This document shows, one piece after another, positions 1 through 7,394 of a stretch of 17,321 bases of DNA. A program made the position numbers and the translations under genes. Position 1 is the first letter of the stretch. Every line of letters begins with the position of its first letter. This DNA comes from Methanoregula sp. (GTDB taxonomy: Archaea; Halobacteriota; Methanomicrobia; Methanomicrobiales; Methanospirillaceae), in NCBI GenBank assembly GCA_028705545.1, contig JAQWDG010000001.1, positions 1 to 17,321 of the forward strand, written 5' to 3'. The notes beneath the pieces are model-generated. The model ran no database searches and was not told the origin of the DNA. It saw only the letters and a program-made list of their open reading frames with translations.

Positions 1-2364
1 GTAATATTGTCCTGCCGGGAGATTTTCAGACATTGCCTCACCGGCAGTAAAGGTGAAGTCCCCGTTGGAATTCACCGGCGTTTTTGTCGTAAATGCATAA
101 TTATCGCCGAAGATCCAGACCTGGACCGCGGAGATGTTGCCCACGGCAGTCCCGGTGACCCGGAAAGGCTGCCCTCCTGAAACAGACGAAGGGGAGATCG
201 ATGCGGTTATGTACGGTTTTTTCAGGATAATCCCGTCACCTGCAGCAGCTGGGCCGGCCTGATCCAGTGCTTTTGGCTGGCTTACGGCATAAACATTGTA
301 CGTGCCGGCATCCACCGGGAGGTTGGCGGTGTAAAAGGCATATTCCCAGGTTTTATCCGGTTTTGTTTTCACAATGGTGAAGGTATCAGGGTCCCCGCTG
401 ACTGCTTCTTGCAGGGGCGAGGTAAGTTTTCCCCCGTTGGAGGGAATGCCGGGTCCGTTTTTAAAGGTGTCGGGGCCGCTTATGAAAAGATATGTGGTAT
501 CCGAATCGGTATTCTGACCTCTCAAAACCACTTTTTCTCCCAGATAATACGACTTGACCCCGTCAGCGGAAATCGTTACTCCTGAACCCGCGGCGGAAGC
601 GGACCCTGCACCCGCGGTGACCTGGAAGGGGATCAGGGTATAGGTGTCATTGGTATATGAATCGTCGTTGGCATTCTGGGCGGTGATTGAGGTGATGAGT
701 GCGTCTGCTGCATCGCTGCCCTGCAGATTCCCGGGGCCGGAGATCTTAAAGAGGTCCGTCCCGTTGTTGAGTTTTAGATCGCGGACATATGCCCCTTTTA
801 TCACAAAGTCGAACTGGTTGTCCGCCATCGGGTGCTGCACGACAAGGTAATATTGTCCTGCCGGGAGATTTCCTGACATTGCCGCACCGGCAGTAAAGGT
901 AAAGTCCCCATCGGAATTTACCGGCGTTTTTGTCGTAAAGGCATAATTATTGCCGAAGATCCAGACCTGGACCTCGGGAGGAATTCCTTCTGCAATCCCG
1001 GTTACGGTAAATTGCTGCCCTTTTACAACATTCAAGGACGATATATTTGCAGTGATGTACGGCTTTTTCAGGGCCATCCCGACATCGGCGGCGCCGGAGT
1101 CCAGCTGGTCAGCTGCTTTTGGCTGGCTTTCGGCATAAACGGTGTACGTGCCGGCGTCCAGGTTGAGATTGTCGGTGTAAAAGAAATATTCCCAGGTTTT
1201 GTCCGGTTTTGTGGTTACTGTTGTGAATGAGTTCGGGTTCCCGCTGACGATGGCCTGGTACGGTGAGGTAAGGCTCCCGCCATTGGCCGGAAGTTTTGGG
1301 CCGGTCATGAAAAGGTATACGGTACCTGCGGTGGGGCTCTGTCCCCGCAGGACCACTTTTTCACCCTGGTAATAGGAGTGACTCCCGTCCGCGGAAATCG
1401 TTACCGCTGTGCCGGTGGATGCACCGGATGCTGGCGCAACGGTCGGACTTCCTGCATCGGCGACCTGGAATGGGATGATGGTATACGTGTCATTGGTTAA
1501 CGTGCCATCCTGTGCCTCATGATCGTTGATTGCGAAGATGAGTGCGTCTGCCGCATCGCTGCCCTGCAGGCTTCCCGGGCCGGTGATCTTAAAGAGGTTC
1601 GTGCCGCTGTTGAGTTTCAGGTTGCGGGCATAATCCCCGCTGACAACAATGTCGAACTGGTTATCTGCCATGGGGTGCTGTACGATGAGATAGTTTTGTC
1701 CTTTGGGCAGTTTTCCTGACATCGTTGCATCGCCAGTGAAGGTGAATGACGCATCGGAATTTACCGGGGTTGTTGTATTAAACGCGTAGTTGTCCCCGAA
1801 TATCCAGATCTGGACGTTCGGGGGGATTCCTTCCGCAATTCCGGTTATGGTAAATGGCTGTCCCTTTACAACCTGCAAAGATGAGATGTTTGCAGTTATG
1901 AACGGCTTTTTGATTATTATGCTGGTCGTACCGTATGGTGTGTCTGCCAACTGCTCTTCTGTTTTAGGCTTGCTTGTTGCATAGACGGTATACGATCCGG
2001 CATCCAGCCTGAGACCGACCGTGAACCAGGAATATTCCCAGGTTTTATCCGGATTTGTTTTTACGATGGTGAATGTACCGGGATCTCCGCTGACCGCTTT
2101 TTGAGATGGTGAAGTCAGTTTTCCTCCACTATCCGGGAGGTTGGGTCCGGTTATATGCAGGTACGTGGTATCCGAATCCATGTTCATACCGGAAAAAAAT
2201 GCTTCTTCTCCCAGGTAATACGATCCCGCCCCGTGTGCGACAATAATAACCACCGGTTTCTCTGCCGATACGGGGGATATCAGGAATACTGCCATACCCA
2301 CTGTGATAAACAGCAGGATACTTGTCCAGATCCTGATCTGTCTGTTGCTGGCTGACTTGGGCAT
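1..2364 (-). CDS. Secreted DUF3821 tandem-repeat surface protein (partial, C-terminus beyond window)
   Basis: Open from the ATG at 2364 to base 1, giving 788 residues with the C-terminus missing. Residues 1-34 form a signal peptide: basic residues R8 and R11, a hydrophobic core at about 13-29, and a likely cleavage after SPVSA. The rest is tandem units of about 275-283 residues beginning near residues 38, 321 and 596. Each opens with an ISADG-SYY-GE-like strand, then a TGP(K/N)LP segment, a PDKTWEY block, D-A-G-(T/S)-Y-(T/N)-V-Y, KKP-(Y/F)-ITA, WIFG(D/N)NYAF, and QHPMADNQFD. Units 1 and 2 end in LKLN/LFKI-GPG-LQGSDAADALI and TNDTYT-IPFQV. This is the DUF3821 type found in Methanomicrobiales cell-surface proteins; a function is not established. 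A surface-layer or adhesin-like role is inference. The promoter carries the same 20-bp dyad as the regulator genes at 7171 and 9845, so co-regulation is likely. The TATA-to-ATG distance suggests a leaderless mRNA. Confidence 0.88.
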   Translation of the reverse strand, partial: MPKSASNRQIRIWTSILLFITVGMAVFLISPVSAEKPVVIIVAHGAGSYYLGEEAFFSGMNMDSDTTYLHITGPNLPDSGGKLTSPSQKAVSGDPGTFTIVKTNPDKTWEYSWFTVGLRLDAGSYTVYATSKPKTEEQLADTPYGTTSIIIKKPFITANISSLQVVKGQPFTITGIAEGIPPNVQIWIFGDNYAFNTTTPVNSDASFTFTGDATMSGKLPKGQNYLIVQHPMADNQFDIVVSGDYARNLKLNSGTNLFKITGPGSLQGSDAADALIFAINDHEAQDGTLTNDTYTIIPFQVADAGSPTVAPASGASTGTAVTISADGSHSYYQGEKVVLRGQSPTAGTVYLFMTGPKLPANGGSLTSPYQAIVSGNPNSFTTVTTKPDKTWEYFFYTDNLNLDAGTYTVYAESQPKAADQLDSGAADVGMALKKPYITANISSLNVVKGQQFTVTGIAEGIPPEVQVWIFGNNYAFTTKTPVNSDGDFTFTAGAAMSGNLPAGQYYLVVQHPMADNQFDFVIKGAYVRDLKLNNGTDLFKISGPGNLQGSDAADALITSITAQNANDDSYTNDTYTLIPFQVTAGAGSASAAGSGVTISADGVKSYYLGEKVVLRGQNTDSDTTYLFISGPDTFKNGPGIPSNGGKLTSPLQEAVSGDPDTFTIVKTKPDKTWEYAFYTANLPVDAGTYNVYAVSQPKALDQAGPAAAGDGIILKKPYITASISPSSVSGGQPFRVTGTAVGNISAVQVWIFGDNYAFTTKTPVNSNGDFTFTAGEAMSENLPAGQYY

Positions 2365-2366
2365 AT

Positions 2367-2386
2367 GTAAATGTATGGATATTTAC
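2367..2386 (-). promoter_or_regulatory. 20-bp dyad operator of the DUF3821 gene (site A)
   Basis: On the minus strand this reads GTAAATATCCATACATTTAC. The inverted arms are GTAAAT/ATTTAC, and one more complementary pair (2366/2387) extends them to 7 bp. It ends 2 nt before the ATG at 2364 and abuts a TATA element (GTTTATATT, 2387-2395). It therefore lies where RNA polymerase starts, a typical position for an archaeal repressor site. The 34-nt block from TATA through ATG matches the block at the regulator gene (start 7171) at 27 of 34 positions by hand count. Confidence 0.75.
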
Positions 2387-2395
2387 AATATAAAC
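2387..2395 (-). promoter_or_regulatory. TATA box for the DUF3821 gene
   Basis: GTTTATATT on the minus strand, centred about 27 nt upstream of the ATG at 2364. This is the spacing expected of a leaderless or nearly leaderless archaeal transcript. Confidence 0.7.
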
Positions 2396-2528
2396 CTATC
2401 CCCCGGGCTGCTTTTCTTACGGCAACGTCCTACGCGGGCTGAACGGTCCGCAGGTAATTACCGGCATCATTTTTACGAAGACTGTCTGCCACTGGAGATA
2501 AGAAATTAATTATGCGATGGGCTTTGTT

Positions 2529-3122
2529 TCAGCGGAGGGGGATATCTGCCCGGTCTTTTGCAAAGGTATAGAGGTTCAGGGTTGCAATCCCTCCGACAGT
2601 TGCAACGACAAACATAAGGATTGACAGGGTAAGCACGTACAGGAAACCGGCAGCCAGCCACCCGTCAGGTGGAGGCCAGTAATCGGTTGCGATATTTCCG
2701 CCTGCCACTGCTGGGAAGAGCAGGGACGCGAGCGAAGCTGCACATACGATAGTGCCCAGGCCAATGACGCAGGCAGCCACTTCGCGCCAGCTCTTCCTCA
2801 TCAGGGTAAACGATTTTACCACCGCCTCCTTCAGGCTCGTCCTCTCACGCACAAGCAGGGGTATTACAAACAGGGTCAGGACGAACAGAAATACGTTGAC
2901 GGCTGAAAGGATCAGCATATCCATGAGCCCGGTATTAAAAAAAGAAGGCCCATAAAACCAAACTGCCCGCCGGATCGTTCCCGCCCCGCCGGCCCCGCCA
3001 TCCGGGAGCCCATCCTGGGCGGCTTCATGTGGGTTACTGGCATCTGCATGCAAGGTACGGACCGCCGGTGGTTTCCGGCATAACCCCAGCCACCGCTCAG
3101 CGATAGCAGAGACGAAGTCCAT
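2529..3122 (-). CDS. Short WLGLC-tagged membrane protein, internally deleted paralogue
   Basis: 197 residues and the last gene of the five-gene operon. I chose the ATG at 3122 over the GTG at 3128 because it puts W-L-G-L-C at residues 11-15, exactly as in the three upstream paralogues; the upstream TGA (3125-3127) then ends 2 nt before it. Residues 1-52 match the shared cytoplasmic head (WLGLCRKPPAV, then PDGGAGGAGTIRR). The protein then jumps to the last three membrane segments (about 66-90, 115-139, 155-180), which contain LFVLTLFVIPLL, the SLKEAVVKSFTLMRKSWREVAAC amphipathic region and VVATVGGIATLNLY. Compared with the 360-residue paralogue, about 170 residues carrying the first three membrane helices are absent with the frame preserved. 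It is either a functional half-protein or a decaying copy. The function is unknown. Confidence 0.75.
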   Translation of the reverse strand: MDFVSAIAERWLGLCRKPPAVRTLHADASNPHEAAQDGLPDGGAGGAGTIRRAVWFYGPSFFNTGLMDMLILSAVNVFLFVLTLFVIPLLVRERTSLKEAVVKSFTLMRKSWREVAACVIGLGTIVCAASLASLLFPAVAGGNIATDYWPPPDGWLAAGFLYVLTLSILMFVVATVGGIATLNLYTFAKDRADIPLR

Positions 3123-3124
3123 CG

Positions 3125-4249
3125 TCACACATCCCTGCTCTCTTCAACGGATCCGGGCATCTGTCTGCTCTTTGCAGAGAGGAAAAGATCCCGCACAGCG
3201 ATCCCACCGACTGTTGCTACGACAAATGAAACGATTAATAGTGCGACATTATAGAGGAGGGCAAGAGCAATCCAGGTGCCGGGTGGATGGAAGGTGACCG
3301 TCTCGTATGGATCTACTATCCCGGATGCTGTCTGGATGATCATGTACGTAAGGAACACACCAGATACGATGACCCCGAGAAAGAGGATACAGGCAGCTAC
3401 TTCAGCCCAGATCTTTTTCATCATGACAAACGATCCCACGACTGCTTCCCTGAGGGTCTTGTGCCCGAGTACGATAAGGGGCACGACAAACGGAGTCAGG
3501 ATAAACAGGAGCAGGGTGATCGCTGAAAAGGTCAGGGTCTCCAGGAACCCATAGGGATATAGCCATAACAGGAGCGATCGTCCCCCATAGCCCGGAAATT
3601 CGGTTAACATGTTCCAGTCGAGAGTCCAGTTGAACGGGAACTGCATGATCGTGCTGGTAAATGAACCATGCCCGAAGATATTGAGGAAACTACAGGAGCT
3701 TTCGCGGCAAACGGGAAAAGTAATGTAAATCCACTCAAGCAGCATGCCTGCGAGTGTCAGAACCACTGACCAGCCGGCAAGAGGTCTTACATATTTTTTT
3801 GCCCCACAAATACCCTCGTAGAACGATGCAGAACATTCTTTTTTTGACGTGACACTCAAAAGGAGGCCCGCGAGGAAGAACATCAGGAAGAACACTGTTG
3901 CAAATGCAATTAAAAAGTTCAGGACATACGATATGGTTGTACCAAGTTCGATGTGCAGGTTCCAGCCAATATATTTGAATGCTGCCTGTGCGATGGTGTA
4001 TCCGGCAAGCACAAGCCCGGCAAGGAGCGTAAACCAGAGAAGCTGCCGGTTCCGGATCAGTATCCTCATCCCTGAGATGGCTGCTCCGATTCCCCGGTGA
4101 ATAGATCCCGATCCGCTACCACCGCCATCCGGGAGTCCCTCATAGGCTAGGTAAGGGTGATCGCCACTTACTGTCGGCAAGGCATGGACCGCCGGTGGTT
4201 TCCGGCACAGGCCGAGCCAGTGTTCAGCAATTTCAGATACCTGGACCAT
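3125..4249 (-). CDS. WLGLC-tagged polytopic membrane protein (paralogue 3)
   Basis: 374 residues with about six membrane segments (near 69-92, 105-133, 158-177, 238-262, 283-305, 326-352). The N-terminal tag W11-L-G-L-C15 is followed by RKPPAV and a Gly-rich linker (PDGGGSGSGSIHRG, 40-53). The conserved TSKK loop (135-138) and VVPLIVLGHKTLREAVVGSF element (255-274) are shared with its neighbours. Layout and the 'eAv.gSf.l.kk.W.eV' signature recall uncharacterised DUF6159/DUF4013-like membrane families, but I cannot confirm that assignment. Its ATG overlaps the preceding stop as TGATG (4247-4251), so translation is probably coupled. It carries an extra Cys-containing loop (C181, C186) between the third and fourth segments, absent from paralogue 1. 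Confidence 0.82.
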   Translation of the reverse strand: MVQVSEIAEHWLGLCRKPPAVHALPTVSGDHPYLAYEGLPDGGGSGSGSIHRGIGAAISGMRILIRNRQLLWFTLLAGLVLAGYTIAQAAFKYIGWNLHIELGTTISYVLNFLIAFATVFFLMFFLAGLLLSVTSKKECSASFYEGICGAKKYVRPLAGWSVVLTLAGMLLEWIYITFPVCRESSCSFLNIFGHGSFTSTIMQFPFNWTLDWNMLTEFPGYGGRSLLLWLYPYGFLETLTFSAITLLLFILTPFVVPLIVLGHKTLREAVVGSFVMMKKIWAEVAACILFLGVIVSGVFLTYMIIQTASGIVDPYETVTFHPPGTWIALALLYNVALLIVSFVVATVGGIAVRDLFLSAKSRQMPGSVEESRDV

Positions 4250-5646
4250 CAGGCACTCTCCCGGATCTTTGCATTCCTATAGAGGTTCAGTGATGCAATC
4301 CCCCCGACTGTTGCAACGACAAGCGCAAGGCTGGACAGGGCAATGACGTACAGGATGCCGGCAGCAGCCCACGCATCACTGGGGGGTGAATACGACGTGT
4401 ACATTGCGCCGGTATCCCACCACACATAGTCAACCCCGGAAAACCGGAAGAGCAGGAACATGAGCGAGGCGGCGAATAATACCATTCCAAGGCCAAGGAT
4501 GCAGGCCGCCACTTCCCCCCAGATATTCCTCATCAGGGTAAATGATCCCAATACTGCTTCCTTCAGGCACTTCTTCTCAAGTACGAGCAGGGGTACTACA
4601 AACAAGGTTAGCACGAACAGGATTATGTTGATTGCTGAAAGGATCAGGGTAGATACGAGCGCAGTATCAAGTCCCAACCAGATGCCAGAAGGCAGGTTGG
4701 CAATGGGGAGGACCGGCGGGAAGATGTATTTCAAGGTGTAGTTGAAGGGGAACTGGTTGAGCACGCTTTCCAGGAATTGCCAGATGGTCTGGCTCAGCAA
4801 ATAGGAATATTGGCCAACGCTGAAGAGCAGAGTGCCTGCGAGCGCCATTGCGAGGGACCACCCGGCAAGAGGTATCAGGTGTTTTTTTGCCATGGTGAGT
4901 CCCTGAAAGAATGAGACAGGGCCGCCTTTTTTTGAAGAGAGACTCAGGACAAGGCCTGCCAGTAAAAATACCAGGCAGAACACCGTAAGGAACTCGACCG
5001 CAAATGTCAGGACAAGCGATGTGAGTAAACGGGCATAGTAGGGATCAATGAAGAGCATCCACTGGGGATTACGAACAAAGAGCACCCCTTGGACGATGAA
5101 GGGATGAACGAAGAGCTGAATCCATGCAAGTGCCATAACCACGGATCCCCCGGTAAGGGGTATCAGGTATTTTTTTGTCTTGTTAAGTCCCTGGAAGAAT
5201 GAGACAGAACCGTCTTTCTTTGAAGAGAGGCTCCGGACAAGGCCTGCCAGTAAAAATGCCGGGCAGAACACCGTAAGGAACCCGACTGCAAATGTCAGGA
5301 CGAGCGATGTGAGTAAATAGGTTGAGTAATAATCAAGGAAGAACACCCACCGGGCGATGTCAGGAAGCGCGAAGAGCCCCGCTTGGGCGATGAAGTGTGC
5401 GGTCAGTACAAGTCCGATCATGAACGAGAACCAGAGGAGCTCTGGGTTCCGGATCAGCGTTTTCGTGCCGGACAGGACTGCCCCGGTTCCCCGCTGTATC
5501 GTTCTCGATCCTCCGGCCCCACCATTCGGGCTTCCCTCCACTGAGGGTTCAGGTTGATCACCCATACCTGTCTCTGAAGCACGGATTACCGGAGTTTTCC
5601 GGCACAGGCCGAGCCAGCAGTCTGAAACAGTTGAGAGGAATGTCAT
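4249..5646 (-). CDS. WLGLC-tagged polytopic membrane protein with internal duplication (paralogue 2)
   Basis: 465 residues, the longest of the four paralogues. It begins with the shared tag (W11-L-G-L-C15), the Gly-rich linker (NGGAGGSRTIQRG, 41-53) and a first helix after RNPELLW. The middle block starting LLTSLVLTFAV occurs twice, at residues 111 and 207, a period of 96 residues (288 bp). Each copy includes a helix pair, the LSSKK loop (139-144 and 235-240), the VSFFQGL element and a further helix. The duplication explains the extra length and gives about eight membrane segments rather than six. The C-terminal part (LFVLTLFVVPLLVLEKK and SLALVVATVGGIASLNLY) is standard for the set. The ATG overlaps the upstream stop as ATGA (5643-5646). 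Function unknown; membrane location is clear. Confidence 0.83.
   Translation of the reverse strand: MTFLSTVSDCWLGLCRKTPVIRASETGMGDQPEPSVEGSPNGGAGGSRTIQRGTGAVLSGTKTLIRNPELLWFSFMIGLVLTAHFIAQAGLFALPDIARWVFFLDYYSTYLLTSLVLTFAVGFLTVFCPAFLLAGLVRSLSSKKDGSVSFFQGLNKTKKYLIPLTGGSVVMALAWIQLFVHPFIVQGVLFVRNPQWMLFIDPYYARLLTSLVLTFAVEFLTVFCLVFLLAGLVLSLSSKKGGPVSFFQGLTMAKKHLIPLAGWSLAMALAGTLLFSVGQYSYLLSQTIWQFLESVLNQFPFNYTLKYIFPPVLPIANLPSGIWLGLDTALVSTLILSAINIILFVLTLFVVPLLVLEKKCLKEAVLGSFTLMRNIWGEVAACILGLGMVLFAASLMFLLFRFSGVDYVWWDTGAMYTSYSPPSDAWAAAGILYVIALSSLALVVATVGGIASLNLYRNAKIRESA
4865..5317 (-). repeat. Direct duplication inside the 465-residue membrane protein (288-bp period)
   Basis: The segment 5153-5317 recurs at 4865-5029, offset by 288 bp, with clear nucleotide identity (for example GACGAGCGAT at 5299 and GACAAGCGAT at 5011). 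The high similarity at DNA level points to a fairly recent in-frame tandem duplication. The frame is preserved because 288 is divisible by three. Confidence 0.8.
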
Positions 5647-6725
5647 CCATCACTCCCCCGGATCATTGCATTCCCGTAGAGGTTCAGTGCTGTAATCCCT
5701 CCGACAGTTGCCGCGATAAACGCAAGGCTGAAGATGGCAAGGACGTACAGGATACCGACAGCAGCCAACCAGGCATCACCCGGGTTTATGGTATAACCTC
5801 CCTGTTCGAATACGACCCCGGCGAGCAGGTACGGGAGAAAGGCAGCGAATACTATAATCCCAAGGCCAAGAACGCAGGATGCCACTTCTCCCCGGATCTT
5901 CTTTAGCAGGGCGAACGATCCGGAAACCGCCTCCTTCAGGCTCTTCCGCTCAATCACGATCAGGGGTACGACAAACAAGGTCAGGACAAACAGGAATACG
6001 TTGATTACTGAAATTATCAGTATGTCCCCGTACGCAGCCTCAGTTCCCCAAAACATCACATCACGTGCGAAGGAATCCTTCAGATAGTAGGGGTACAGGC
6101 TCATCACGTTAATCAGGAAGTCCCAGATCCGCAAACTGAAATATTGGAAGGCGAAGAAGAGCAGAGTGCCCGTGAGTGCCACAATCAGGGAGTAACCCAC
6201 AAGAGGTCTTGAGTATTTTCTGGCCATTGCAAGTCCCTGAAGGAGGGAGGCAGAACCGCCTTTCTTTGAAGAGAGACTCAGGACAAGGCCCGCTAACAAG
6301 AATGTCAGGCAAAATACCATTGAGAGCTCGACAACAAATGTTACGGTATACGATATGAGGAGAGCGGTATACTGGAAATCAACAACGGATCGCCACCGGA
6401 CCGCGATGGGATAAAAGAAGACCCGCCATTCTGTGGAATAGGGTAAACAGAAAAGTACCCCCCGGGCGATGATGTGCCCGACCAGCACAAGCCCGGCTAA
6501 GATAGGCAACCAGAGGAGCTGCGGGTTGTGCATAAGGGTTTTCATCCCTGAGTGGGCAGATCCGATTCCCCGATGGATCGTTCCCGATCGGCCGGCCCCG
6601 CCATCCGGAGTGTCCTCATAGGCAGAATCGTGAGGGTTAACTATGCCTGTCGGCAATGCACAGACCTTCGGTGGTTTCCGGCACAGCCCCAGCCACCAGT
6701 CTGCGAAAGCGGAAATAAAAACCAT
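5643..6725 (-). CDS. WLGLC-tagged polytopic membrane protein (paralogue 1)
   Basis: 360 residues. N-terminal cytoplasmic head: S5-A-F-A-D-W-W11-L-G-L-C15-RKPP, then a linker with PDGGAGRSGTIHRG (40-53). About six membrane segments follow (near 70-92, 118-150, 174-196, 234-258, 281-305, 319-345). Between segments 2 and 3 lies LSSKKGGSASLLQGL (150-164); after segment 4 lies the amphipathic VIERKSLKEAVSGSFALLKK (257-276). The pattern resembles uncharacterised DUF6159/DUF4013-like membrane proteins, a tentative match made from memory. It directly follows the HTH regulator with a TGATG stop/start overlap (6723-6727), so the two are co-translated. It appears to be the least rearranged of the four tandem paralogues. 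The substrate or signal, if any, is unknown. Confidence 0.83.
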   Translation of the reverse strand: MVFISAFADWWLGLCRKPPKVCALPTGIVNPHDSAYEDTPDGGAGRSGTIHRGIGSAHSGMKTLMHNPQLLWLPILAGLVLVGHIIARGVLFCLPYSTEWRVFFYPIAVRWRSVVDFQYTALLISYTVTFVVELSMVFCLTFLLAGLVLSLSSKKGGSASLLQGLAMARKYSRPLVGYSLIVALTGTLLFFAFQYFSLRIWDFLINVMSLYPYYLKDSFARDVMFWGTEAAYGDILIISVINVFLFVLTLFVVPLIVIERKSLKEAVSGSFALLKKIRGEVASCVLGLGIIVFAAFLPYLLAGVVFEQGGYTINPGDAWLAAVGILYVLAIFSLAFIAATVGGITALNLYGNAMIRGSDG

Positions 6726-7171
6726 CAGTTCAACTCCCGGATCTTTTCAAGCAGTTCTTCTGCCATCTTTGTCGGGTCCTGTGGCTTTTCAAGTTTTATC
6801 CCAAGTTCGGCTGCAAAGTCCCAGATAAACTCAATGCATCTCGTGAACTCGTCACAGGAGATGCAGTCGCCGTCATGATCGTACCAGACCTGCATGCCGT
6901 GCTTCTCCGAGACAAATATGTAGGCATTTGTCTGGAAAGGGATTGACTTCCCAAAAAGGATGCCCCGTTTTACGTCAATCTTTTCTACCTGGATCCGGTT
7001 TGACCGGGCCATCTCCCGAAGAGACGCTTCGATCCTATCATCAATCGCAAGGAGAGCCTGTGATACACCCTGTCGGGTGATACCGATCTGTTTTGCGATA
7101 GAGATATTGGTCATCCCGCGACGGCGCATCTTCCAGAACCCGAACTGTTTCTCGTTCGTGGGAAGGAACAT
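6725..7171 (-). CDS. Small HTH transcriptional regulator with C-x2-C-x5-C motif (regulator B)
   Basis: 148 residues. An N-terminal helix-turn-helix (about residues 14-47, with NISIAKQIGITRQGVSQAL at 22-40) is the sigma-region-4/Tfx-like kind, where 'TRQGVSQAL' would be the recognition helix. The middle region has RGILFGKSIPFQT (69-81) and IFVSEKHGMQVWYDHDGDC (85-103). Cysteines at 103, 106 and 112 are identically placed in the paralogue starting at 9845, with about 59% identity overall by hand count. A charged C-terminal helix (PTKMAEELLEKIREL) ends it. It is the first gene of the operon and overlaps the next by one base (TGATG). The dyad 2 nt before its start suggests autoregulation. Resemblance to the methanogen Tfx family is suggested by the HTH but not proven. 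The cysteines could bind metal or sense redox; that is inference. Confidence 0.82.
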   Translation of the reverse strand: MFLPTNEKQFGFWKMRRRGMTNISIAKQIGITRQGVSQALLAIDDRIEASLREMARSNRIQVEKIDVKRGILFGKSIPFQTNAYIFVSEKHGMQVWYDHDGDCISCDEFTRCIEFIWDFAAELGIKLEKPQDPTKMAEELLEKIRELN

Positions 7172-7173
7172 AG

Positions 7174-7193
7174 GTAAATGTATCAGACTTTAC
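7174..7193 (-). promoter_or_regulatory. 20-bp dyad operator of regulator B operon (site B)
   Basis: On the minus strand this reads GTAAAGTCTGATACATTTAC. The arms are GTAAA/TTTAC, ending 2 nt before the ATG at 7171. On the plus strand its first ten bases (GTAAATGTAT) are identical to site A. Its position between TATA and start codon implies repression by occlusion of RNA polymerase. Confidence 0.72.
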
Positions 7194-7202
7194 AATATAA
7201 AA
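7194..7202 (-). promoter_or_regulatory. TATA box of the regulator B/membrane protein operon
   Basis: TTTTATATT on the minus strand, immediately upstream of site B and centred about 27 nt from the ATG at 7171. The transcript is predicted to be leaderless. Confidence 0.68.
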
Positions 7203-7394
7203 TATCTGTCGGTTACTTTCGTTGCATGTTCCAGATATCTTAAAAAAGAAGACGAAGTCCTATCCTTAGGATCCCCACAAGAACCGGATATCTGGGTGAA
7301 GGTAAACAGCGATTCACAGGATCAGGTAATCTTGGATATTGCTTCGATAGATTCTAATATTGCCCAACCATGAGTATCCTTAAAGGCAGCTCGA

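Noticed and set aside
644..2509. Several short plus-strand reading frames opposite the DUF3821 gene
   Set aside because: The minus strand encodes one continuous, clearly repetitive secreted protein; the plus-strand frames recur with the repeat and are shadows.
2529..6725. Repeated DNA in the membrane protein operon as a mobile element or CRISPR-like array
   Set aside because: The similarities follow coding frame and domain order of paralogous genes; there are no transposase, terminal repeats or regular short repeats with spacers.
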